Origin: Hymenolepis diminuta
Lineage: Eukaryota; Platyhelminthes; Cestoda; Cyclophyllidea; Hymenolepididae
Length of the DNA: 64,000 bases
Direction of reading: 5' to 3'
Assembly: GCA_900708905.1 (NCBI GenBank)
Contig: CAADRB010000001.1
Coordinates: 3,735,929-3,799,928, forward strand
A program made the position numbers and the translations under genes. Below the pieces are notes generated by a model that had not been told where the DNA came from, searched no databases, and saw nothing but the letters and a program-made list of their open reading frames with translations. Below are positions 24,350 to 37,300 of the stretch, one piece after another. Every line of letters begins with the position of its first letter. Position 1 is the first letter of the stretch.

Positions 24350-24790
24350 CTTTTATCTTATAACTCTACCGCATTTCATTTGTAAACATTTCCAATTATC
24401 TTAACTGTGTCATATTTTTTCTCAGTCCAATTTATGATATATTTATTCTACACTAGTTTTTACCGTCAATGTCTTTTTCTACTCTTTGAAAATGTTATGA
24501 CTTAAACTGAACTATTCGTCCAGCTCGTCATGTAAACACTTTTGTCTTTCAATGCCTCATTTTTATTCCTTTAATGTTCAGGTAGAAAAGAACACTTATT
24601 AACTGATCTTCGTTTTTTATCGATATTTCAGTTACAAACGCCCCAGTTGAATTAAACGATTAATTGTCGTTTGTTCATTTTATTCGGTACCCATGCATTT
24701 AATATATTTTTTATAATTCACGAAATTTTCGAAGAATTTCAGATTTGAATCATAGAAAGCAATTTTTAGTTTCACCTTATATTTTTTCTT
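24350..24790. other. Intergenic, 3' of the TSP1-Ig gene
   Basis: Should contain the 3' UTR and polyadenylation site of the minus-strand TSP1-Ig gene. Only A/T-rich sequence is seen and no canonical AATAAA can be assigned with confidence. Confidence 0.4.
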
Positions 24791-24791
24791 T

Positions 24792-26507
24792 TCATTTACG
24801 TTTACTTCTTGTCATTGCGTGTTTGAGCCTTCCTATGAAATCATTTTTCCTTTGTAATTTTTCTTCACATTGCGCCACTTGAGCTTGAGCTTCCTCGGAT
24901 GAAATCTGCTCGGCGTTCCATCGGACCATCTCAATTTCCCTGTTCTCCTGCCTAACATATGGAACCAGAAGTCGTCTTCTTTTATCAGCTTCCTTTCCTG
25001 CTTTGATGAATAGATTCGTGCGATCTTCAATCACCCGTTCGATAGCTCCTTCGAGTTGATCTCTATTTGGTGCCCTTTTAACCCATCTTATTGCTGCCCA
25101 GACCGTTAAAATAAATAAAATAAGAAGTACAAAAATGAGAATTAGTGTAGTAATCGCAATATATGTCGGTATAGTTATTTTTTGTGCCACGCCGCCTAAT
25201 TTCCACAAACTCTGCGGACTTTCTGTCACGCGTAGAAAGAAGGAATTAATCAGAAATCTTCCTGAGGTAGTAAAATTTTTCGATCCTAACGAAGTAGGCG
25301 AGTCAGGAATTGGTACAATCAGATGACACTCCCAGTGACCTTGCAACTCAATATTTAAATGAGGTATCAACCTTATCCTAGCTCTAGGCCGAGCAACAAT
25401 ATCTGTGAACTTTACTTCCCCATTAAGTGTCCACTGAATCCTAGCGGCGTCGTACCAATGTATATTGCCTCTATATAATGGATTCCTAGCACCGATATTT
25501 GAATGCAGATAAAAGGGCATTTTGGCTGGTGCTGAAATAGCTTTGCCTAGTACAATAAGGGAATAGAAGATTGTCATCCATTCATACTTTCCCAGCCTAA
25601 CGTGACAGGAATAGAATCCTGTATCGTCGAGCTTTAAATTATTGAGGAGTAGCTCGGTACCTTTAATTACAGGAAGAGTCCGTTGCAACTGACTCAACCA
25701 TCGATTTTCTTCCTCCTCAAGTTTCTTCTCATGCGCAGTTAAACGTGCATCTCTAACGACTATGCCTTCGTTTTCTGAAGCAATAACTCTTCCTCCAAGT
25801 TGCCAGAATATTTCAACTTTCCGTTTTGGAAGTTTCGTATCGATCAGATCTTCAGATTTCGATTGAAGTAACTCTTCAGCAAATGAGTAGGAATTAGTGA
25901 GACAACTGAGAATCGCATTATCACCAGCAGGACGAATCAGCACCGCATTAGCATAGTCTTTCGGATGCTTTCTCATAACTCGAGTGGTCAAGTGGTCATT
26001 TATCATTTTCTGTCTAATCTGAGAGCGAATATCAGATTCATTCAAGTTGGGGGTGTCAGGACAACCGTATTTACAATAAGTGGCCTCCTGGCTTGATCCG
26101 AGACAGGTAGGGGCGTTAGGACCGGGTTGTGGCGGGGGATTATCACACAGCCGAGTTCGAACCTTTGTTCCTGGACGGCAGCCGTATTTATCGGGTTTGG
26201 TGCCCTTGGCCGCCGACTCACTCAGGACACACTCTCCCCACTCACTCCATTCGCCCCAATTAGGCATCTGGGGACACTCTGAACTCACCATACATGGCAT
26301 GCACTCTTGACTCTCCCCATTACAGGAGGATTCACCGACAGTTGCACCGAAACCATCTAGACATTTGCGGGTTCGACAACGCTCACCTTCTCCACAGCTC
26401 CTGGAACAAGCTACTGGCCAAGCTGACCATGTACTCCAGAGATATGAGGAGCTAGAAATGTGAGAAAGAATGTTTAAAAAGATTACGCAGAAGAGAATTA
26501 GCCGCAT
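24792..26507 (-). CDS. TSP1 x2 - Ig-like type I membrane protein, 571 aa
   Basis: A single uninterrupted exon. The chosen ATG (26507-26505) opens a signal peptide, MRLILFCVIFLNILSHISSS; the frame stays open upstream but has no ATG before it. The first thrombospondin type 1 repeat (about 24-72) has the WxxWxxW tryptophans at 24, 27 and 30 and a CSRSCGEG motif. The second (about 84-150) starts WGEWSEWGEC. An Ig-like domain spans about 195-320, with Cys202, Trp235 and the LDDTGFYSCHV motif ending in Cys301 and Val303. A weaker Ig-like segment (about 345-428) keeps QW and HWEC but lacks a clear first Cys. A membrane span at about 447-470 is followed by a basic, helical cytoplasmic tail of about 100 residues ending TRSKRK. 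No kinase, ZU5 or death domain is present. The order differs from UNC5 receptors (Ig-Ig-TSP1-TSP1). Probably a cell-surface adhesion or guidance molecule; the ligand is unknown. Confidence 0.85.
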   Translation of the reverse strand: MRLILFCVIFLNILSHISSSSYLWSTWSAWPVACSRSCGEGERCRTRKCLDGFGATVGESSCNGESQECMPCMVSSECPQMPNWGEWSEWGECVLSESAAKGTKPDKYGCRPGTKVRTRLCDNPPPQPGPNAPTCLGSSQEATYCKYGCPDTPNLNESDIRSQIRQKMINDHLTTRVMRKHPKDYANAVLIRPAGDNAILSCLTNSYSFAEELLQSKSEDLIDTKLPKRKVEIFWQLGGRVIASENEGIVVRDARLTAHEKKLEEEENRWLSQLQRTLPVIKGTELLLNNLKLDDTGFYSCHVRLGKYEWMTIFYSLIVLGKAISAPAKMPFYLHSNIGARNPLYRGNIHWYDAARIQWTLNGEVKFTDIVARPRARIRLIPHLNIELQGHWECHLIVPIPDSPTSLGSKNFTTSGRFLINSFFLRVTESPQSLWKLGGVAQKITIPTYIAITTLILIFVLLILFILTVWAAIRWVKRAPNRDQLEGAIERVIEDRTNLFIKAGKEADKRRRLLVPYVRQENREIEMVRWNAEQISSEEAQAQVAQCEEKLQRKNDFIGRLKHAMTRSKRK

Positions 26508-26509
26508 GG

Positions 26510-28576
26510 CATTTTTGAACCTTGGGTCGAAATATTGATTAAAAATTAGGGGGGTGTCACATGTTTGTTGTTTTGGCCTAAGCTCCAAATTTGTCTTATG
26601 CAACAGGGTACTTAAAGTGTTTTCTAATAAGTTCTGATTTTAAGAGAATTAGCAATAACTACTAAATCTCTCTTGGCATTAGTTTTATATGGTAATATTT
26701 CCGCTTTAAATTTTTATGTGCTTATTGATGGCAATCTCAATTAATTTTCACATTGTAGTCAATATTGAATACAATTAGCCATATAATTCAGATGCTTTAA
26801 ATTTCCCGAAATGGCGCGACAAAGTCAATTATTTTAAAAATCAAAACTTTTACTGGGGCGATAAACTTATCCTTCTTATCAGACTTTGTAGCAGTCTCGA
26901 TTACTGTGATCTCTTGACGAAACTTCTACTATACGCATACTGTTTTATCGCTTGCCTATTACAAATGATAACGTGCTTCTGATATTTACAAGCAAATTGA
27001 TTTCTCTAAGATGCGTTAATTTACCTTGTCGAAAAGTATAGGTCTGTTGAGGCTCAAAGAGATCACTTTTTCCTTCTACATGCACGTCATGTTTTTAAAA
27101 TAGACTGAACCAAACATGTACAGACGTGATTTGACAGCTTGAACAAATTTCCTGACCTTGTGAAAGGAATCTTTCCTATTAAGTATCAGCCTCTACTCGT
27201 GGCAAAACTTACTACTCTATTTTATTTACTTTCCTTTATTTTCCTATGGACATGAATACATGAAACTTTGTGGAAAATACAACACTTTGTAGTCTTCACC
27301 GAATCTTTTTGGATTGTTGGGGTGAAAGCTTGATTCAGTCAGTAGCTCAAAAAACTTTACTCTGAGCCCTGGATAGTATCGATTTTTTGTTCGATCTTCG
27401 CCGGAATCTATTCTGTGCCCACTTCTCCTCCATTAGCCTCTTTTGTTTGTAGGCTAAGCTCATTGTTGGCCTCGTCTGATACACAAGTATACTTATTTTA
27501 TCGTCGTCGCTTGTAGTCCAACGCATGGAGCACTTTCTGCGACGTTTATTTTTCGCTTAGTGAAAGGAGTTCGACAAAGCTTAAAGCTTTAGAGTTGTTT
27601 TTTTTTGTCTCGGGATAATTAATTCCCACATCGTCCATCATCCTTACCAATACGTCCCTGACAACTTGACAGCCTTCTGGGACAAAAACTGTTGTCAGTC
27701 CAGCATTTTTACGATTTCAAACGGAAAAAAATGTGAAGACAACTTTTATTTTTACCTATAATCCTTGTCTTGAGGTAATTACGTTCGGTTTTATCTCTCT
27801 AATTCTGGGTCGACTGTAGCCTAGCAATATCTAGGCCTCAGTAAATAGATCATAACGACAGTAGCCAAACATCCCAGCATTATTACGTCATAGAGTCCTA
27901 CTTTAAAAAACTATTTGGAACTTGTTAAATCGTTTGCTTTAAGTTCTAAGTGTAGACGTGAGAGCCCGCTTTTCGATTGCTCTGTCATATCTGCATCTCA
28001 CATCTCTTTTTCAATCTGACCAGGCATTCTTCGAATCCTTCCAACCAGACTTTTGTTAATGACCTATTGTTGTCAGTACAAAGGAAGTAACAAGTCAGTA
28101 TTGATTAAACCAATGTGTTGTTGCCCTTCGTATATAGGAATATCACTTTACGGATCTCAGGAGGTGGGTCGGTAGGACATCATCTACGTCGCCAGTCAAC
28201 GGTCATGCGATGAACTCGAACCTGCTCAATATAATTTGTCTTGTACAATCTTAAACATTACCAACTTTGATGTCTGAGTTTTCTTTCTCTCCCCTATATT
28301 CCTTCTTTATCCTCTCAATCATATGGTTAGTGTCGAATATACCTTTGGTCTCTTCTTAAATCTTGATATTATAATATTTGGGAAAGGTGGTTGCCCACTT
28401 ATATTCTGCAGAAGATTCCGTAATTTTCTAAGACCATTCATCTTAGGGAAGCAGAACTAGATTTTCTGATAAAGCTATTTCTTGCAGAAGTAATAAGCAG
28501 ATGAGTATCAGATATATGACAAAATCAAAAATTTAAATTTCACGCCGAGAAAATCTCAATCAATACAATTAGGGAA
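26510..28576. other. Intergenic, no gene recognised
   Basis: Lies between the TSP1-Ig start and the calcyphosin-like stop. It should include the promoter of the former and the 3' UTR of the latter. The word CTTTGTGGAAAATACA at about 27268 recurs near 8580, hinting at repeat debris. The rest of 27350-28400 is slightly less A+T-rich but shows no coding motif. Confidence 0.4.
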
Positions 28577-30861
<2,285 letters not shown>

Positions 30862-32650
30862 TAAAGAATAATATGGAACAATATATTTGAAATGAGACAA
30901 TTAATATTTCAAGGTCAATTCTAGTTAACTCAAACAACACGTCGTCAAGTTATTTTGTTTGAAACATCTGTTAACAAAAATTTTTACTTTTAAATTAACA
31001 CGAAAAGTTAAATATTTTGGAAGTTTGTTTTTATATTTCGATTTAATTGACGAATAATATTGCGATCAAACAATTGTGCCATTCTATTAAAATCATACTG
31101 CATAATATAGGTGGTCTTATCAAATATTTTAATTTAATGCTATTTACCTTGGCAGGATCACATATTTTAAGCTTATTTTTTAACTATGATGAATTTGTCG
31201 CAATTCTAATAAACATTACGAATTTGAGATTTCTTCATACCTTCCCAATGTGTTGGTTTTCAATTCACTACCAACTGTACCATTGTGTGCGTACATATTC
31301 ACAGTAATAATATCAATAAGCAATAAAAATGGAATGCAAATATTCATAAAGAGTAACAAAGCATCAAATATGTAACAGATTTACTGTAGCGATATTGTAT
31401 TTTCCATTTAAGTAAAAGTTTCAGCTTAAGCGGCAATTTTATAAATGGATCATTTACATTTTAAACACTCAGACGTATGTTCGTCATACTGTTCATCTCA
31501 AAAGTATGATATTACCTCAAATTAAATGTACTCAACATAAAAATGTTTTGCTTTAAAGCAGATTGATTAAGTGTTGTCCAATGCAGCATTTTAGTCATTG
31601 TTCTTAATGGGATTTACTTATTCATGGTTCGTAGCACAATATAAAACAGGAGACAAGTAGAATTGACCTTTTAATGATTCAAATAGGCAACACTAGTGAG
31701 ACTATCAAGAATCATATATAAATTAATAAGAAAATACTCTGAGCAGGTCTACCAAGAAACCTGGATTTAACCATTCCTTTTGATGATCCTTGTGTCCCGC
31801 TGTTCATTCTCGAATGTGAAGTGCGTAATTACGGAGAGCATATTATATGCAAATAGGTAGTCAGTGCAATTTTCCTATCCAACTTTGCGAAACTACAAAT
31901 GGACGAAACCCAACTCGCAAGCCTCAAAGTTCATATTTTCTTTATTTCATGTAATATTCACTTCGGCACACCACTCTGTTTACCGTACTGACGGACTTAA
32001 TAAATAATAATTGGACATCTTAATGTCGTGCAATCCGAATCTCAACGTTAAGTTTGCATAAAAATTTTCAATAAAATGATCGATAAACTCACAGTGGCTG
32101 GTTTAAAAACGCACCCACCCACTCATTAATAAACGCTATCATAAAATCTCCAAAAATAAACACGGATCCTTTCAATAAACCTTTTATTAAATTGTTCTGA
32201 AACTTTTTATATCTTTATATATTTGGGCAGATAAGGTATCAACCAATCTTAATTAATAATATTCACAAATCTACTATTTTTCCGCGGAAATACACCAGGA
32301 GAATTTGGGATCAGTGGGCTTTGAAAGACAATCAGAAATATGCGCGTCGAGTATTCTATTTCGAACAGGGAATCAATTCGCGAGTGCCTTTTCATTGAAG
32401 AGCACATATTCATACGTCTATTTACAGTGTTCTTTGGAATGATTCTTTAGATATTTAATCTAAAATGGGGGAAAAAATTCGACACATTTAAAAAATTTAA
32501 ATTATTATTGACATTGTTTATATTTACTAAATTATATTTGTCATTTTACGTTTGCATGTTTGATGCACAATAACAGTAAAACGCTCTTATAAACTCACGT
32601 CCTTATCCTTAGTTTTGAATAATTAAATATAATGAAAATCATTGGAACAC
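30862..32650. other. Intergenic; expected 3' end of FAM135 not found
   Basis: This lies between the calcyphosin-like start and the tentative last visible FAM135 segment. The conserved FAM135 C-terminal block (about 65 residues after the esterase core) should lie downstream of 33990 on the minus strand, but I could not find it here. No other gene recognised. Confidence 0.4.
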
Positions 32651-32660
32651 TGCTACTTAC

Positions 32661-33247
32661 TCCCACTAGCTAGGAGAGAGACGTCAGAAATGGTGGAAGA
32701 AGGCGTAGAGGTAGAACGCTCTTCGTGGACAACTTTAACACTGCTGTTACNNNNNNNNNNNNNNNNNNNNNNNNNNNNNNNNNNNNNNNNNNNNNNNNNN
32801 NNNNNNNNNNNNNNNNNNNNNNNNNNNNNNNNNNNNNNNNNNNNNNNNNNNNNNNNNNNNNNNNNNNNNNNNNNNNNNNNNNNNNNNNNNNNNNNNNNNN
32901 NNNNNNNNNNNNNNNNNNNNNNNNNNNNNNNNNNNNNNNNNNNNNNNNNNNNNNNNNNNNNNNNNNNNNNNNNNNNNNNNNNNNNNNNNNNNNNNNNNNN
33001 NNNNNNNNNNNNNNNNNNNNNNNNNNNNNNNNNNNNNNNNNNNNNNNNNNNNNNNNNNNNNNNNNNNNNNNNNNNNNNNNNNNNNNNNNNNNNNNNNNNN
33101 NNNNNNNNNNNNNNNNNNNNNNNNNNNNNNNNNNNNNNNNNNNNNNNNNNNNNNNNNNNNNNNNNNNNNNNNNNNNNNNNNNNNNNNNNNNNNNNNNNNN
33201 NNNNNNNNNNNNNNNNNNNNNNNNNNNNNNNNTGGACTTGGGAAATT
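32661..33247 (-). CDS. Tentative FAM135 3' coding segment(s) interrupted by gap
   Basis: At 33247 a CTGCAG acceptor opens a segment (AATTTCCCAAGTCCA) whose phase fits the preceding FAM135 exon. At the other side of the gap, 32750-32661 reads NSSVKVVHEERSTSTPSSTI then SDVSLLASG, ending at a good GTAAGT donor at 32660. Whether these are one exon or two, or belong to FAM135 at all, cannot be told because 482 bases are unknown. The Ser/Thr-rich stretch does not resemble the conserved FAM135 end and could be a lineage-specific insertion. Confidence 0.35.
32751..33232. other. Assembly gap, 482 N
   Basis: Undetermined bases. The gap falls where the last part of the FAM135 coding region is expected. 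Confidence 0.99.
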
Positions 33248-33989
33248 CTGCAGTCAAACTTTAAAAAGGAAAACCTCATCTTTGTGCAGTAATAAAATAA
33301 GGAATCTCTAATTTCGACCAAGACATTTACACGAACACAGTGCCAAGAAAATTCATGCAAAAGAGTTAAATACAGTAATCTTAATTCTAATCAAATACGC
33401 CATACCATAAAATGATTAATCTTGATACTTTCTTTTAAATTTCATAAAAGAGATTAAGATAAGAAAGAAGGGGGAATACCTTCAGATCAAAATACGGTTT
33501 CACTTTGTACCTTCATTAGGGAAATATGGTTGTTTTGGGTACAGCTTCGATGTGACTTGGATATAGATTACCCGATTAGCCTATGATATAACAGTACGAG
33601 CACGGAAGAACATTAATCTAAAAATTGAGCGTCTGAAGAACAAAAACTGTCGTTCACGGTATTTTAATATTATATCTGTTCAGACACTAAAATAATTCGA
33701 CTTACACCTGACCTGAAGAAAAGAAAGTCAATCAAGAATAAAAACCAGATTTTAAAAATCCAATCTCAGACTTAAATGATACAAATCGTTTGCTGAATAA
33801 GCGCCTCAACACAATTTCATAGCAAACTGAAGAAAAATGTTTTTATCTTGGGCAGAATCAAGAGATTAATGACCTATCATAATAAAAATTGACTAGTTAT
33901 ATTGATTTCCTCTATCTACACTACTCCTACCACAAAGAACGTCTAGATTATAAGGCTGAATCCAGTTACATACCCACGGCAGAACTCAC

Positions 33990-34369
33990 CCATTTCAGAG
34001 GGATCCTGTACAGCCGCCTTACAGAGTTCAATTCTACTCGAGTGATGTGGGACATAGTGATCCTGTGGACTGCCAACCAGAAGGATATGTCGGAAAAAGT
34101 CTAGCCCTTCGGCAGAACTTAGGGCGTACATGAAGGTGTCACGCGGGTCGGGGTGATCCCGCAAGCGCAGCTGGAGAAGAGAAAGAGATTTCTTCAACTT
34201 CTGCAATGCCCACATCCCAGCCGATACGAGGCCTGAAGTGCTATAGAGGGTTCCCAAGTGGGGACCGCAAAATGAGAGGAAGGTGTGTAGAAGGGGATAG
34301 AGGTGAGCCAGTCGAGAACTTGACAAGGCGGCTCGGATTAGAACGCAGCCGAGACTGTGGCCGATGAAG
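33990..34369 (-). CDS. FAM135: FAM135 exon: nucleophile elbow and esterase core
   Basis: Acceptor ATTTCAG, donor GTGAGT. Encodes FIGHSLGCVLIRAALSSSR through IELCKAAVQDPSEMG. The first base completes the Ser codon split from the previous exon (AG|C). It is the most conserved exon of the gene. Confidence 0.93.
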
Positions 34370-37300
34370 CTGAAATGAGAAAATATGATGATGGCGAAGG
34401 AAAACGAAGTTAATTTCATCTATTCGGCTTTGACAACCGCTGATGTATGCAACACATATTTGATACACAGTCCATTGAGATAATTTTCCGTTTTAAGATA
34501 TCTTTTTATAAATTTATCTGTAACCGTTCTGTGGACACAACCAATCTTATCTGCAGACTGATCGATACTAGTGAGCAAATAAAAAGAACAGATAATATCG
34601 AAACCCATAACCGGTTATCTAAATTCACTTTTCTCATATCTAAATATTTGGACAGATTGCTAACGACAGGCACCACAATATATGACGGTCACCGTGTACC
34701 TCAAAATCCCAATATTAACCATCTCGATTTTTCGATGAAAAATCTTCCCTATGATCCAATTATAATAAGTTCTTTGCTATTTTCATTCACTACAGTTGCA
34801 GTCCCAGTTGCAGTTTTAAATGAGCTGGACTGGCCTTTATATCTAAATGTTGAAATAATCACTACTTCAAGCTCTGCATAATTGTAAAATCCAGCATGAA
34901 ATTTCGCACATGTGGGCGATACTTGCAAAAGTTTACTCTAATAAATTTGATTAGAAAACAACTGTGCTTGATGGACAAGAATTTGCCCGGGTCCGCAGAA
35001 GTTAATAAAAAGCACTGGAAATGAAACTACACACTGAGTCACGTTTTTCACTGTGGCGATGACCCCGAACGCAGAAATCCAATTGGCTGACGAAAGTCCA
35101 ATCAGGGATTTAATATTCAGCTAACTGAGTTAGGATTGGTTAACATTCATTAACGCGTGGAAGAATCCGAACATTCAAGATTGCGCACACGTAATTGGAT
35201 AAAAATCGATAGCAAATTGTGGTTAACGGAATGGAACTATGTCCTTGTAAATAAAAATAAGTTATAAAAAGAAAAACGCACAATGATTCATGTATCATAT
35301 ATATGATAATTCATTGATTGCAATACCCAAAGAATTCAAAGGTGTTGCCTAACCCATTAAATGTGATCTTCACAATTTTGAAACTACTTCGCAGTCAGTA
35401 CATTAGATTTAAGCTTTTAAACATTTATATTTCGATTAATTAAAACTGAAAACGAGACCTTTAGCGATAGAAGTACAAAACTGGATGTTGATCACGATTT
35501 TATGATTTAAAGAGCATGTAAGGAGTTGTTGGCTATATTTATTCAAACCAGATTTGTAATGAGGCTCCTGTTTCGTCAATGAAATAGAAAACCCTCTTCT
35601 TATTATGGTGAAGAAGTTGATAAGAATTCTAAAAAAACTGAACTTGAAAGAATAGAAACTGAGTGTGAATCTTCCATTTTGCCTAGAATATACATTTCAA
35701 CATTTTTCTAGATTAAAAGTGGAAATTATTATCCACAGAAAGGAAAATTAGTCACGGGAAGTAGCAAAATAGTCCAATAGGAGATAAAGGAGTGGAGTGA
35801 AGTAGAAGTAGCGAATAAAATTGGAGAGTCAAGTGACACATCATTTGAATTCAGAATTCCTTCAGATTGTCCACACTTTACTGGAAGATACAAATTACCG
35901 TATTATTTCCAAATGTTTTAATTCAATCCCAGTTCCTTGAGATTACGTTCGCGATTTTCAGAATTTACTGAATATACTTTAAAACTACCTCAATACACTT
36001 ATTTCTTACAGCTGGCACTAAGACATTGAAGCATACCAGAACTCTGACGTCTCACTAATTCCAAGTAAAGCCACTTTTATAATCTAAATAAGTTGGGCCT
36101 AGAGATATTCCCTTCAAAAATAAACGATCTTAAAGGCTAACAGGTTGCAACAACCTTTCCCAAGTTAGAAAAACGGGAAGTTGAGATGAACTACTGGTGT
36201 ATTGGACAATCGCAAAGGGAAGAGGAGAGCTGAGCTACGTGTCTAAACTGCAGATGTGAAAGTGAAATTGTGTAAAGATTAGACAAGGTACGCTCAGAGG
36301 AGCTATCTAGTTATGTTTCTTTTGTGAGTGGCTACGTGGCTGTTAGAATCTCAATGTGACTGGTTACAACTCTCTAGAGTACACACCTAATGAAATTCTA
36401 TGCCTATTTAGCAAACAATAATAATAGTGACGCAAATATTATTCCAAAAACACGATTTGAGAAAAAATGCTCGAGTGTCTAACTTTCTTTTACCTGATGT
36501 GCGAGGGTTTCTCTGCCATGGAATGAATGTGTTGGAGAATCTCTTTTACCAAGTTATCGCGCAACTGTTCCAGGGAGTTGAAAGTATCCTCATGGTTACT
36601 ATCTGACATGAGAAACTCAAGCGGATGATCAGGTAAAGCCAATTGTAGGTACATTGTCAATAATCGCAGGTCCAGACAATTCCCTATAAGGACAAGAGTT
36701 TAAATATTTAATAAATAACTCAGTGTGTGCCATATAGTTTTAATGATAAGAATGCATGTTTAACTTGAAATTCATTACCATAATAATCACGAAATTTGAA
36801 CTTTAAAATAAATCTAAAACACTCGGTTATCAAAAACTCTATTAATAGGGAGTAAGTCGATTTCCATCTTAAATTTTAATGTAGAGAGAGATCTTAATAA
36901 AAAGTGTATTTTAGTGAAATGTAGTTAATTGAGCTCAATGGGATGATCTGAGTACAGTTAATTTAATTTATAATTCCCTCTGTAGGACCTAAGCGCACTG
37001 ATAAGCCAGCAACCTCGTCAGTGACAGCACGGAAGCACACAGTGAACAATGAGGAAGCCAAACAGTGGATGTCAGCGTAGACTGTAGTGATTACCTTATC
37101 TTCAAATTAATAAAATTCTTTTTCAATTAAAATTTTTGACCCACAGTCAAGTTATCGGCCACGCCCAGCCTATCGATTCAGATGCACCTTTACAAAGACG
37201 CGTTAATAGATCAGTTTCAGGCGCACTATCCCAACGTGCATTAGGACCGTTGCCAAGGCTCTACCCGTACATCATACTTCCTTTGTGTTTCTCTGACTGT

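Noticed and set aside
26508..26603. Upstream extension of the TSP1-Ig protein
   Set aside because: The frame is open but begins at TTG with no ATG, and the extension would bury the clear signal peptide that starts at 26507.
32642..33360. Several long frames across the N run
   Set aside because: They are open only because undetermined bases hide stops; the gap length itself may be arbitrary.
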